Positions 34,546-46,784 of a stretch of 64,000 nt of DNA are shown here, in pieces. The DNA lies in assembly GCA_016617855.1 (NCBI GenBank), contig JAECUM010093710.1, forward strand, positions 1-64,000, given 5' to 3'. A model generated the notes under the pieces. The model worked only from the letters and a program-made list of their open reading frames with translations. It was not told the DNA's origin and did no database searches. Within the stretch, counting starts at the first letter, position 1, and each line of letters starts with the position of its first letter. The translations under genes were made by a program, and so were the position numbers. The DNA is from Megalonaias nervosa (lineage: Eukaryota; Mollusca; Bivalvia; Unionida; Unionidae).

Positions 34546-35996
34546 TAAGATTCATATTACAATGCTGATATTACACTTGTTTTTTGCTAGGGACAATTCA
34601 TGTTTAAAGATTATATATTACGAACTGAATATGGTGGTAGCATAAGCAAACTTTAATAAATGATCCATGACAGAGGGTGACAATTTTAAATATTGACATA
34701 TTAGCCTGATGTGGACACACTGAAAGTAGACTCAAAACATTATCTGTCGAATGATTCTTCTACTGTAAATAGTGATTTACTTTAACAGATGCCTGATATA
34801 ATCATCATAACATAACAATTACAAGAGATGGAGGGTTGTTTCCACATTTTATGTCTGTTTTCAAACTATACCGATGACTGACTCCCAATACCTAACAGGA
34901 CTCTTTAAAATTGCATTTCAGCAGATTTAGAAGAGTAACATGATAGTACTAAAATCAAAATCTTATCCTTCTCAATCATTCAATATAAAAACAAAAATTA
35001 AAATGAGTCCTTTTAAAGACCCGAAATCAGTTATAGTTATTGTTCAAAATGGACTATATCAAGCCTATACAATGCAACTGGACCTTTGTCAACAGCCATG
35101 GACCTCTGTCAACAGCTATCTTCTCAATACTTTGATTGCATAATGAACTGCTTGTTTGCAGTAAATCATTTGTTTGCTGTTTGGAAAAATGGTGCTAGTT
35201 ACATTAACCAGTCAACACTGATGTCCAGGCTAGCTACCATCCCCTGCATACTAAATGCTCCACAGACCCTTGTGTTGAGCCTACTTAAAGCACAATAATG
35301 AATCTCGATCCTATCCTTGGTATTTCACTTGCAAAACCTAAAACACAAACCTCTGGTGTTGACACATACCCTACTGCTGTCATTACCAGAAAAGTGATAC
35401 CAATGTTTACCCATGCTAATACTGGTGAGACAAAAAGACCATGAAAGTGGTCTAAGGCCTATGGAACCTGTACCACATTGTTGACACACGTGACACAAAT
35501 TTTCATCCATGTCTGTCAGTCATCACATTCACCGTCTCTTGGCAAAGAATATTTTGATGTTCTGAGAAATTATTTATCCACTGAGAATAATTATCATCAT
35601 GGCGATCTTACTTTTATTTCCGTCTAAAATCCTTGAATTCTTTTGTCCAATGTACTATACTGTTAGGTGTCCACAAGAGCAAACCATAATGTACAATAAA
35701 ATTCATGAAATCTTCAAAACTATGTGAAACTGCCTTTTAACTGAATGAAATCCTAAATCAATCCAGCAACCTGAATATAAACTTCAACCAGTCAAATACC
35801 TGCAGGTTAAACTTGAAGTAGCCAAATATTTGGTTCGGAGGGCTTTGTACCCGACTAAAATGGGTTAAAAAATAATGGTCTAATTATTGTATCCTGGCCA
35901 ATCATAAACAAGTTGGAAAATTCCTTTCATAGTTGGTAAAGTGAATTTGCTTGCCGCTTTATAACTGCATAAAATAAATCTCCCACTTCCCAGTAC

Positions 35997-36099
35997 CTGT
36001 GACCCTGCTAATCGTTTCAACGAGCAAAGGTCATCATAAATTTTCTCTTCATGGTTTGTGTGGACTTGAACTTCATTATCTTCAGGAACATCAGTCAAT
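35997..36099 (-). CDS. vav: vav acidic-region exon, type B copy 1 (EEKIYDDL)
   Basis: One hundred and three nt, acceptor 'tttgtacag', donor 'gtactg' (weaker than the gtaag donors of its neighbours). In phase 2, out phase 0. It reads LTDVPEDNEVQVHTNH, then EEKIYDDLCSLKRLAGSQ. EEKIYDDLCS is clearly related to DDEIYEDLCS in the exon at 30590-30704 and to the DEIYEDL site of vertebrate Vav1 (Tyr174), the main autoinhibitory tyrosine. It lacks the second upstream tyrosine motif (ELYDSV) of the other copy and is less acidic. It joins in frame to the DH exon at 27077-27178. Splicing it to the 30590-30704 exon would read TGA at once, so the two should be alternatives. Confidence 0.82.
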
Positions 36100-36253
36100 C
36101 TGTACAAAACACAGATCAAAGTCATTAGAAATGTTAATAATAGGTAAATGTTACAAAGCTCCTTGAAATGGAACTGCTGAAATAAAACAATTTCTTGGTT
36201 AAAGTCCTATATTCAACTCTTTTAATGATTTTAAACACAGATTTCAAAAACTG

Positions 36254-36256
<3 letters not shown>

Positions 36257-36306
<50 letters not shown>
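36257..36306. repeat. (TA)n microsatellite
   Basis: About 25 uninterrupted TA units, 160 bp from a vav type-B exon. Confidence 0.95.
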
Positions 36307-36311
<5 letters not shown>

Positions 36312-36406
36312 CCTGTCATAACAGTCACCTTTACTTAGCAGTCACCTGTTCACAATGGCCATTCTAGTTTGCACCCCACCTGCTACCCCACCCCCACCCC
36401 TGCAAA

Positions 36407-36407
<1 letters not shown>

Positions 36408-36439
<32 letters not shown>

Positions 36440-36600
36440 TGTATGTATGTGTATAAGCCCGTTTGTGTATAAGCCGACCCCCCCCCAACTTGACTAGGTA
36501 AAAATAGGAAAAATTGCATGACCCGCAGATAAGCCGACCCCTTCTTCTTCAAGGCTTTATTTTTTCCTAAATTCTTCAGCTTATACGCGAGTATATACGG
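36408..36600. mobile_element. MITE-like copy with its left end replaced by (TATG)n
   Basis: Right end gcttatacgcgagtatatac-gg (to 36600) with TA after it. The interior (aagccgacccc, aacttgactaggtaaaaata, ggaaaaattgcatgacc) is the same as in the next copy. The left end is lost and its place is taken by a TATG run (36408-36450). Confidence 0.7.
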
Positions 36601-36616
36601 TACATAACAGTGCCTA

Positions 36617-36785
36617 CCGTATATACTCGTGTATAAGCTGACCAACCAACTTGACTAGGTAAAAATAGGAAAAATTGCATGACCTGCAGATAAGCCAACC
36701 CCCCTTCTTCAAGGCTTTATTTTTTTTCCTAAATTCTTTGTATTTTTTTTCCTAAATTCTTTGGCTTATACGCGAGTATATACAG
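36617..36785. mobile_element. short MITE, TA-flanked
   Basis: 169 bp. Ends CCGTATATACTCGTGTATAAGC and the complementary gcttatacgcgagtatatac-ag are inverted repeats of about 22 bp (the middle agrees apart from two bases), flanked by TA at 36615-36616 and 36786-36787. It lies 16 bp from the previous copy in the same orientation. Confidence 0.75.
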
Positions 36786-36795
36786 TATATATATA

Positions 36796-36880
<85 letters not shown>

Positions 36881-36885
36881 CTGTC

Positions 36886-36922
<37 letters not shown>

Positions 36923-36945
36923 CTCTCTCTCTCTCTCTATATACA
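36786..36945. repeat. compound (TA)n(GT)n(CT)n microsatellite
   Basis: Runs directly out of the MITE's terminal 'tatatacagtatatat'. It contains TA, TG, TA, TG and TC blocks in that order. Confidence 0.95.
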
Positions 36946-37894
36946 CACACAAATACATGTATGTCCTGTTATATAAGAGCCACCCACCTTCAGAGGTCAG
37001 CGGCCAGGTGTTTTCTAAACACACAATGTTTTCACCCTGCCTTAAGTGGCTACTGATGCACATCTACAGCAGTGACAGCTCAGTCTTCTGCTTTATGAGA
37101 AAGGCATTGTATGGGTCAAGGAATATCATATGAATCAATTTGCCAATATTTCTTGTCTCACTTTACTCACTACATCCCAATTACATTGATAGTTTAACTC
37201 AAACGTGTCACTGTTAAATTTGAAAACAAGGCAGTTTTTATAATTAGGGTACGGGATCAAAGAAATTTGTTTGCTGGATGGTGAGAAAAAGTTGTCTCAT
37301 CGCAGCAGAAATGGGAATCACCCTTTGTGTCAGTGTGACAGGTAAAGTTAGAGCTTGTAAATTAAAGTTATCTCTGAACAATAAAGTTGATCTTTGAGAA
37401 GAGATACAAGTTACATCCCCTTTCATTAGGTCAGAGGTCATTCAATATTTAAAATTAAAGTCAGGTAAAGTTTTGGTTCATGAGTCAGAAAGAATAGCCA
37501 TATATGGCTTTTTTTTGATTTCCTATTCATTGCAGGCTTCTCACATAAGCCGTCTCATGATCTCAGTCAGCTCAAGAACTGGTTAATCCAGATATTGTTG
37601 TTAAAACTTGAAGTAAGATTGGTGTAGATTTTAAGTCAGTGATGATTTCATTTGTTGGGTGGATTAAAATGAGCAAGATATGGTAATTTTGTGTGGAACA
37701 TAAACTTATGACAGAACAAACTATATGCATAATTTATGATTTTGTTGTACAGTGCAATTAAACAATCTTCATAAAATAATAATAATAATAAAAATGATAA
37801 TGATATTCAGCCCATAGTATATGTGTATAAGGTGAATTTGAGTACAGAGCAACACCAACTTTTGCCTTTTCCCGCCAGTGGCCACTAATGACAG

Positions 37895-38098
<204 letters not shown>

Positions 38099-38639
38099 CT
38101 GTGTGATTTTTGCATCAAGTGAAGCAACAACAAAGTTCAGCCACATTAATCTGACTTCTGTTTCCCATGCATAATCAGCACCCAAGTATGATCAATGCAG
38201 ACTGAAATTTGTTTTTGGATAATGTACCAGCAGATCTAAGTCATAAAAAGAACAAGCAATCTGGACCTAAGCCTACTGGTACATACTTTGCAACAAAAAA
38301 AATTTTCTTTAAAAATAATGACTTGAAAAGAGGTATGTATTTCAAGAGACCTATTTTTAACCCTGCAATTTTCACTAATCCTAAAACAGAGTGGTGACAG
38401 GTGATTATGTCAAAATTTGTATCACCTAAAACAGGTATTGATCTTTTGAAATGGATACCACTTTTGAAGAAATTATTTCGATTCCAACATGAATACGTAA
38501 AATTCTTTTCAAAATCGACTGCACTCTGTTGACCAAGCACATAATCGACTTTAAAATGTTCATCATACAGAAACTTAACTACCACTTAGACATGATATTT
38601 ATCATGAAAGGATATCATTTATTCAAATTAGTCCTTTCA

Positions 38640-39255
38640 ATAGACTGTTGTTCCACTGGGCAAAAAGAATTTCCAGGAAGTCAAGATAAGATCATTTTTC
38701 CCTGTTAACTTCTGAATGCTGAAACCATCTGATATTCTTGAGCGATAACAAAATTTTCAAATTTAGCAGTTGTGGTGGACATAATGATGTCTCTCAGATT
38801 GGCACCATTTTTAGTTTAGAACAAGTAGACATCATTAGATGTCTTTTGGTGAAAGGACAATTCTGATATGAACAGCCATTGACACGAGTAGCAATAAGAT
38901 TTCGAAGATGGTCACTTTGGCAGCCATACTGGAGGTCAGACTGGCATCATCTTCATTTAGGACTAGCTAAACAACAATCTCAGTCCTTTAGTGAAAACCC
39001 CATTTTGATATGACCATCCATTTAAAAATAGTAAGAACCAGACTTTCAAGATGGTCACCGCCAATGGCCATATTAGATATCCAGGCTGCAACATTTTCAT
39101 TTCAGGCAAACTAGACCATGGGATGAGCGCATGTGTGTAAAGTTTCAAGGCAATCCTCCAATTACTTGATGAAGAGTAGCAATAACAAACTTGCACTAAC
39201 AGACTGACAACAGGCCATCCCATAAGCTTTTCTGGCCTATGAACAGTAGAGCTAA
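38640..39255 (+). repeat. AAGATGGC/GGCCAT repeat family, head-to-tail copy
   Basis: Has both the head (ttgttccactgggcaaaaag, aatttccaggaa) and the tail (acaggccatcccataagctt, ttctggcctatga), with about three internal blocks. It gives the best view of the family's limits, about 0.6 kb. Confidence 0.72.
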
Positions 39256-39629
39256 AACTGAATAAAATTAGAAGACTTCATGCCATAATGATCCCTGCCA
39301 AGGTTTTGGTTGAAACTGATTCAGTGCTTTTTGAGAAGACAATCAAAAAAGCAATTGTTGACACATGACTCATGCATAGTGCACGATGCTCTCAATCTGA
39401 AACAGTAAAGCAACTAATAACATCCTCATGTACAAGACATTTATCATTGATATCCTCTAACTGCCAAGCAAAGAAATTTACATGAAATATGTGAACGTGT
39501 TGTTTTTGTATGGTTCCAATTTCTGTGAATTTCATGGTTTGTTATGAACCATAAATGTTAAGACCTGATGAACAATGATCCTTGCACTGAAATAATGTGA
39601 CCCCCTGGCAAATCAATCAATGTTACGTA

Positions 39630-39966
39630 CAGCACTCCCTCATTATATTGCAGACATCAGGAACTACTTTACCACCGATCACATTATGTACTAAGCTACA
39701 GTACACAAACCACTGCAACAAATATAAAGTCAAAAAATTTGAGAATATCGTAATATACAGGATCGTGATATAGCGAACACTATAAAATTTTTTTTAAATA
39801 ATAGTGTTTCGAAAAGGAAATAAAGATACAAGACCAAGTTTCACTGGGTTCTGTTTCAACCCATAATGGTATACACTAGTATGGTTTTAGTCATGGGGTA
39901 CACAGTAACACTTCATTATATCCTGAATTGCATTGTAACAAAGCACATTAAAACAAGGGAGAGCTG
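39630..39966. mobile_element. MITE, Tigger-like, 337 bp
   Basis: Inverted ends CAGCACTCCCTC (39630 on) and gagggagagctg-type complement (aacaagggagagctg to 39966), flanked by TA (39628-39629 and 39967-39968). Internal sequence has no coding capacity. Confidence 0.7.
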
Positions 39967-42447
39967 TACATGAATGCAAATGCCATTTTTCACAAAACCA
40001 TGAAAACTGATACTCTCAAAAATAAATAAGTTCACAGAAACACAAATATCCAATATTATTTTGACATACCATATAAAATTCTTTAAAAGTCATGTAAAAT
40101 TGCATTAGCCTGGCAATTTTTCTGTACTTCTCTGATTTATTCCAGACTGATAGATAAGTGATTTTTCCATACCAATATTAACATGATTTAAATTAAGTTT
40201 AACATGAGCAGAAGCATAACCTGTGATTATTTAGATCAAAGATTTGCTTCCATAAAAAATTCAGCTAAGTTTTCAACTCAAAACAAACATGCCAGGAGTG
40301 CTGTTAGTAACTGTAAAACACAAAATGAACAAACAACACTAACGACCAATTCAAATGATTTGCTCAGTTATATGCTGGTATCATATCTTCATTCATATAC
40401 ACATAGTAAAAATGAACTGGATGTACAGGCATGTGGAAATCCAATGTCCAGCTTGTCATAATGAACTGCCAGACAATCAATGTTTACATTTCCACTGTCC
40501 ATAGATAGCTCTTTCTGCATGAGACTGAGTTTTATAATAGTATCTCTAGTCTGAATATACCTCCCCTTTTGTTTGTACCCCATTACCAATTAAAAAAACG
40601 AAAAGCATAAATGAGATTTTAAAAAATGCACAGAACTTAAGTTCATTCATTGATTTAAAATTTCAAGCCTTATTATGACCAGGAGGGTCCTAACACCATT
40701 ATTGTCTGCACATTTCATACCAATTGGAAGTTTTCAGTGTAAAAGGATAACCTGCTCGCCCATCATTTCATGTTCCTGGACAAGTCCATTTTCAATGAAG
40801 GGGTGGATGCATGACTACACATGTATGTACATAGAAGGTAAATACTACTTCGTCTGCTTCCAATATTTACAATGTCGAATCAAGCAAAAGAAAGGAATTA
40901 TAACAACGAATTTACCTCTCATGTGGAGTTAACAAGCAGTGTAATTTCTATGTACATATGTGCAAAGGAATATAGTTCTCAACTCACAGCTTTATGGCCA
41001 TTTACAGAATTATTCCCCAGTTACCGAATAGGATAAGCTCTGTCACTGTTGTCTGAGGAAAATAGACTAGCCCATAGTGTACACAAAATGGCGCCATGTT
41101 AGTATAGAAACTCCATTAGGTATGAAACAAGCAGACGATGACAGTGTTAGGACCACTCTGGTCAGTCAGGTTAGAAATTATAAATCAATGAATGAAATGA
41201 GTCAGTTTTGTGCATTTTTTATCACGTTAACATTTTTCATTATTGAAATCGGTAAGGGTGTACAAATGATGCAAAGACAATAGTATTGTCTGACAGCCAT
41301 TTACTTATCCAATTCTACAGTAAGTGTTTTAGATTTTAGATTTCATCCTACATCTTGACTGCTAACTGTTTGACTGAATTAGTTTACTTATAACTGATTT
41401 GGACCAATGTACTACTTCAGACTGATATATACTACTTCAGACTGATATATTCTACTTCAGACTGAGATCTGACCTACAAATTTCATAAATAATGCACATT
41501 TACATAAAACTTAATCAAAACATACTGTAAGTAAAAGAATAAAAGATGGAAAAAAGCTTTAATTATGGACAACTATGTGAGAATAATTACAAATCACAAA
41601 AATAGACATATACACATGTACCTTGATCATTTGGACATTTAGCCATCTTATTTACATATGGACAAATGGCAATTTTGGAGATTTCCACACACTTGTAAAT
41701 ATATTCAGCTGATGATTAAGCAGTCATTTCCATATAATAATTACATTAAAAACTAGAAGTGTAAGAATTCACACTCAATCCATTTTCTTCTCTTTCAAAT
41801 ATGCAATATATCCAATAACTGCTGATAAAATAATGCAACACAAAGCCCAATTTCAAAGTTTTTATAATGGATTTCAGAGTTACAGATAAGTGGTATATTT
41901 ATATATTTTATATAGACAATTTGACTCCAACTGCATACAGAAATTATTAAATGCATAAAAATTATATAAAACAATTTCAGTCAAAAGTTTTCAGCATATT
42001 GCTTCTGCCATAAGTGCTGTCAGTGTTTGATTAATATATCCATAATCTAGGCAAATTCCACATGTTCTGTACATGTTTGAAATGACAGAACTCAAACACT
42101 GTATGTGTGAAAACTCACTCAGATAGAGCCATAGGATCAAATGCACTCTGAACTAGTCTATGTCACTAAGCCATTTGATGCACTCATGAAGACATGATTA
42201 ATTACTTGATGAGATTAAAATTCTATCCCAAGGCAGATGTTGTGAATTTTGCAGTGTTTATAAAATACCGTTTACTTCTTATCTAGAGCTATGTAATTCA
42301 AATAAAGAGGTAAGCTATTAAGACAGGGGCATATACAAGTCTGTCAATCAATATCAAAATATAAGCCAAAACAAACTTTAGTTTTTGATTTAATAATCAC
42401 AAATACACCACTAAATTTTTCTTATGTAAGAATTATTAGTCTTTCAT

Positions 42448-42500
42448 TAGTAAAATAATAATAATAATAATAACAATAATAATAATAATAACAACAACAA
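42448..42500. repeat. (AAT)n microsatellite with AAC units
   Basis: About seventeen trinucleotides, AAT with some AAC. Confidence 0.9.
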
Positions 42501-42959
42501 ATATACTATTATTATTGCTGGAATTTCAGCTAACATGCACTTCTGACATTATACAACCAGCTAAATTTCAATACAATTTCCACTCGCTACATATATTACG
42601 TGCACTCTTGACATTAACCAACAATATATTACCTCCAGTATTATTATACAAGCTTGACATTCTGGCAAAGCTGGGCCAAAGTATCTGATTATATTTAAAA
42701 TGCCACCAACTACACAAGCAGGTAACAGATGGTATTAAGCCCTCGAACCCTTACATTTAACAATGGATGTTTTATTACATTCTAAAGAAGTAAGAATAGA
42801 ATCATTTCTCAATTTCCAGACTATGTATGGTTAGGTCAAACATGAATATTTCTAGCTGAATTTTCGGGAGAAATCATAATATAACTAGTTTGTTTAAAAA
42901 AAATCAGGGTATGAATACAGGGCACAATGATCCTGAACTTTGACCTTTTGCATACTTAC

Positions 42960-43043
42960 AGTGCCAGATCCTGTAGGTTACCATAGATATCTTCCTCACT
43001 GTTGTTATTATGACTACTGGACTTGTTATCAGGTGGGAAACCA
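42960..43043 (-). CDS. vav: vav acidic-region exon, type A copy 2 (EEDIYGNL, Tyr142-like)
   Basis: Eighty-four nt with a pyrimidine-rich 'gcttgtag' acceptor and a 'gtaagt' donor, in phase 2 and out phase 2. It reads GFPPDNKSSSHNNNSEEDIY, then GNLQDLA. The EEDIYGNL motif corresponds to the DEDIYSGL site of vertebrate Vav1 (Tyr142), one of three tyrosines whose phosphorylation releases the DH domain. The Ser/Asn-rich stretch before it is a low-complexity linker. The last two bases (CT) form a Leu codon with the first base of either downstream type-B exon, A at 36099 or T at 30704. It is the more canonical of the two type-A copies. Confidence 0.87.
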
Positions 43044-46034
43044 CTACAAGCAAGAGATAAACTAAAAACATACCCATTCAACTAAACCACTAAGTGTTAC
43101 TATAGTACTTGCAACCATGGTAGCAAGCAATGAACTATACCAAAGTAACCAAGAAGTGTGCCATTATGGTTGGCAAGGTATTTTCTGCCTGGAAGGTCTT
43201 AAAATGGCAATGAAGCCCTCACTGGTCAGTAATTTGATGCTTAAATCAAAAGAAACATTAGCAAAATGTTTCCATTCATTCCACTGATATTTAGAACAAA
43301 AAAGAGCCAATAAATAAATAGTATGGAATACATTATTTTCCACAGAATGACCCACTGCCATCAATTTATGCCACAGTTTAGAAACTCATGTATAAGTACT
43401 GTATATGTTTATGAATTAATATTTACAATAAAGTTTTGCATAAAATATATCTGAGGTCAGTACACTGGACATTGCTGTGAAATCTAGTTTAACAGAATTG
43501 CAAATATATCTCCTTCCTCCCTGGTTAAAAGGTCATGGAAAAATATGACTTTTCAATGTGTTATGAACAGCTACATTATTGATTCTTTTACAGTGTTGGA
43601 AATACTTCAAATAAAACAATTTTCCAATCTATTCCCTTTAGGATTTTATACCAATGATAACTGACCAATGAAGGCCAAGAAAAGTAGTAGGTGCTGACAG
43701 AAGAGTGATAAAATTCATTCAGGACAAAGAAAGAGACGGTGTTGGTTCTTGAAACAATACATGTCTCAAGTCTGTGAAATCCACTCTGCAAAAACAAAAT
43801 TAAAAGAAACACAGCACATATCACCCAAGTGAAAAATAATTAGATCTTCAGAAATTACCTATAAAGTAAACTGCATTATAGACATAGAAGATATCATTGT
43901 TACAAATGGCAGGCTAATGATTCCGAGGTCATGGAACAAGCAGCTAGCTTGAATGAAATAGTTACTAGTTTATATCACACCTAAACTGTTCTGCTCCATT
44001 TGTTTCTATATTACTTTTGATACAAAAATCTCAAAATAATCCCTAAAAATGTGTTAATGATGGTTTCCTACTGTCGCACTTCATCTGTTCTGGTGTGATG
44101 TCAGGCCTTTGTATCAAACGAATCAGGCATGTAACTGACCAATCATGTGCCTGTGTCCCTTTTCACTTCCACAGTTATCAACATCAAAGATGGATACTGA
44201 CACACAAGAAATTCCACACTACTGATTCGCTATTTTAAACTTTTCTCCTGTAGTGGATTTAAAAATCAGTATCATGCCAAATTGCAGCAACTGTAACAAA
44301 GTTTTCAGGTTTATATTTCTCACAACTGTGCTATCAAACATTAAAAAAATCTAAATACATTGTACGGTACACTTTAACAACAAAATATGCGCACAGATCA
44401 CCACAGTCAAGAATTTAAGAATATTGCACTTCTGCACTAAAATAATCGCACATTTGGTGTGTTTTCTAGGTTTTAAAATTAATTTATTACTGGAGAGAAA
44501 AAAGTATTTCCCTTAAACTGGCTGACTTAAATTTTGACCAGTCAAGTGTCTTAGATCTAGACAAACTTTAAAACATATGTTTAATGAAATCAGGCCAGAA
44601 CTGAGTTTTATCGACAGAACACAAGTCTAACCTTGGACTTCAGTCTCAAGTCCAGTAATCTGATACACTGAAATTAAGTCTGGACTTAATAATAAGACCT
44701 GTATTGGTGAAATCGGTGACTAGTCTTTCCTGGAATGGAAGTAGAGTCTATGTACTGCAACCTAGGTGACAAACTAAACAGTGATTTCAATGGCCTAATT
44801 TGATTTGGTGATCAGTTATTTAAAACTTGCATTATGATAGTTATAATGGAACAAAGGAAGTAATTTTACCAAGTCTTAATTCTAATAATTCTGATTCAAC
44901 TTAAATTCAACCCTGCCCAAAGTGACAGTTGTGCGATTAAAAAATTTTTAATTCCTATTTACCTTTCCACTTAAATTAAGGGTGTCAATACATGTGCACA
45001 ACATGTCATGGACATGACCTTATTTTAATCAGTGACATCTAAACTTATGTAATTCTTTGTATTAAATATATTCTAAAACAAAAACTATATGCAGCCAACC
45101 ATACTGTATTCTTCCAACAGACAGTCCCAAACCATGTACAGTGTGCATTAAAACCTTCAATGCATGGGGTGAGGGGGGCAAAGAATTTAGTTTTACACAA
45201 AAAAGAAATGGTTTTTTGAGAAAAAAAATTGCGATAATTTGTGGACAGAGTAGCTTATTCCATAGCCTAAAGAATAATTTGGTGTGAGTGCCCTTAAAAG
45301 TTTACAGATGTTTGGAGTAATCTTTTTTCCAAGTCCATCTCCCATGATTAAAAAAGGCTTTTCTAAAGCAAAGAAAAATCAAAACAACACTTGATAATGT
45401 AATCGAATATGGTGGGGTGGAAGATTCTGGCTGTCACTTTTATGGTTTGGTTCCTGTCTTGTGTAGTAGAGATAAATATGATTTGAACACAATGAGAAGT
45501 TACAATTCTGGGTTAATCTAATCAATAATTTTTTTCTAAAACAAGCAGCTATTCATGCTAACAGATTTTACAAACCCATTAAAGTTTGAAGTTAAATATA
45601 GCAAGTACCAAGAAGGGCAAAGTGAACAAGATTATACAACCAATGCATTTGTCCCTTTCCTTAAAAATGTCTCAAGCTGTTTGTCACAGACAGCTTCCTC
45701 AGAAATTACAACAACTGTTTATCAACAAAAAATTATTTTCTTGATCAACTTATAAGAACAGTCAAGATTTATATCCTTACATGAAGTAGGAATCCTTAAC
45801 AATAATAAAGAAAATATACAAGTCTTTCAGGAATGGCCATGAAGGTTAATCAAACTGAAAAATCCAGAATTGCTCACTTCTCATCTATTAGTACTAACGA
45901 AATTAGTTATTAAAACTAAAGCTAGCTCAAATGCTCAAGATGCACACAAAAATGGCACAAAGCTCCAGGGCCCAGGCTCTAGCCAAAATAAGCCTCTGGC
46001 CGTTTGGGGGTATTTTAATGCTGGGTACACTTAC
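43044..46034 (-). other. vav intron between the two type-A exons, 3.0 kb
   Basis: No transposon, array or coding signal recognised. It is the cleanest long intron in the window, which is notable between two duplicated exons. Confidence 0.55.
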
Positions 46035-46106
46035 TGAGCGAGCTCCTCGAGCGCATTATAGTAATCATGCTCGGGCATGTGATGGTGATTATTGGATGGA
46101 AATCCA
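46035..46106 (-). CDS. vav: vav acidic-region exon, type A copy 1 (DYYNAL tyrosine motif)
   Basis: Seventy-two nt between a 'tctag' acceptor and a 'gtaagt' donor, in phase 2 and out phase 2. After the T that completes the previous codon it reads GFPSNNHHH, then MPEHDYYNALEELA. The GFP start, the tyrosine followed by NAL/NL, and the final EELA/QDLA match the exon at 42960-43043, so the two look like diverged duplicates. In vertebrate Vav1 the equivalent segment holds the first regulatory tyrosine (DEDIYSGL context). This copy has an unusual double tyrosine and a histidine run in place of an acidic start. Skipping it, using it alone or including both copies all keep the frame. The call rests on splice signals and similarity; transcript evidence is lacking. 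Confidence 0.75.
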
Positions 46107-46197
46107 CTAGAATTACAGAATAAATCAACAAAGGATATGTTAAACATTATTCCCATAAAATCCCACTGGACAACAAAATATCCAACCTAAATACAAA

Positions 46198-46235
<38 letters not shown>

Positions 46236-46236
46236 A
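46198..46236. repeat. (TG)n microsatellite
   Basis: About seventeen TG units followed by catgcatgcat. Confidence 0.95.
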
Positions 46237-46500
46237 TGCATGCATAAATGTATGCAGAGGTGCACAGTATTAGTGGTATACCAGTTTACCATTTTATTTT
46301 TTCTGGTGGAACGCATTACAGTACTTCTGCACTGTACCGGTACGGCAGTAGTTTCCATCAATAAGGAATACACAAAAATATTTTCTCGTTTAGTTAGTAA
46401 GTGTGTTTTATGTTTACTGATCCACTCTTATAAATATCTTGCCCGGGTATTGGCATCCAACTCAAAGTTTCCATGCCTTATTATACTACTAGTGTAGCTA

Positions 46501-46727
46501 CCGTATTTTATATAATTTTCGTACACGAAAAAATAATTATTAATTTCAGTGTACGAAAAATTATATGTAAAATAAATAATTATCATTTGGTGGTGCTGAC
46601 CGTGCACGAAAAATAAAGGGATCATACCAAAACAAGTTCTACAGTACACACGCTACTCGACAACCTAACGGTACAAACGTACAAAGTAAACGTATATTTT
46701 CTGTCTCAAAAATCAAAAGTATTTTTG

Positions 46728-46784
<57 letters not shown>

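Larger units (their letters stand above)
30705..35996 (-). other. vav intron between the two type-B exons, 5.3 kb
   Basis: Contains the 36-bp minisatellite with its SINE (32815-34545). The stretches 30705-32810 and 34546-35996 show no recognised element. Confidence 0.6.

Noticed and set aside
40389..40589. Minus-strand frame of 66 codons
   Set aside because: No splice sites at its limits and no family match.
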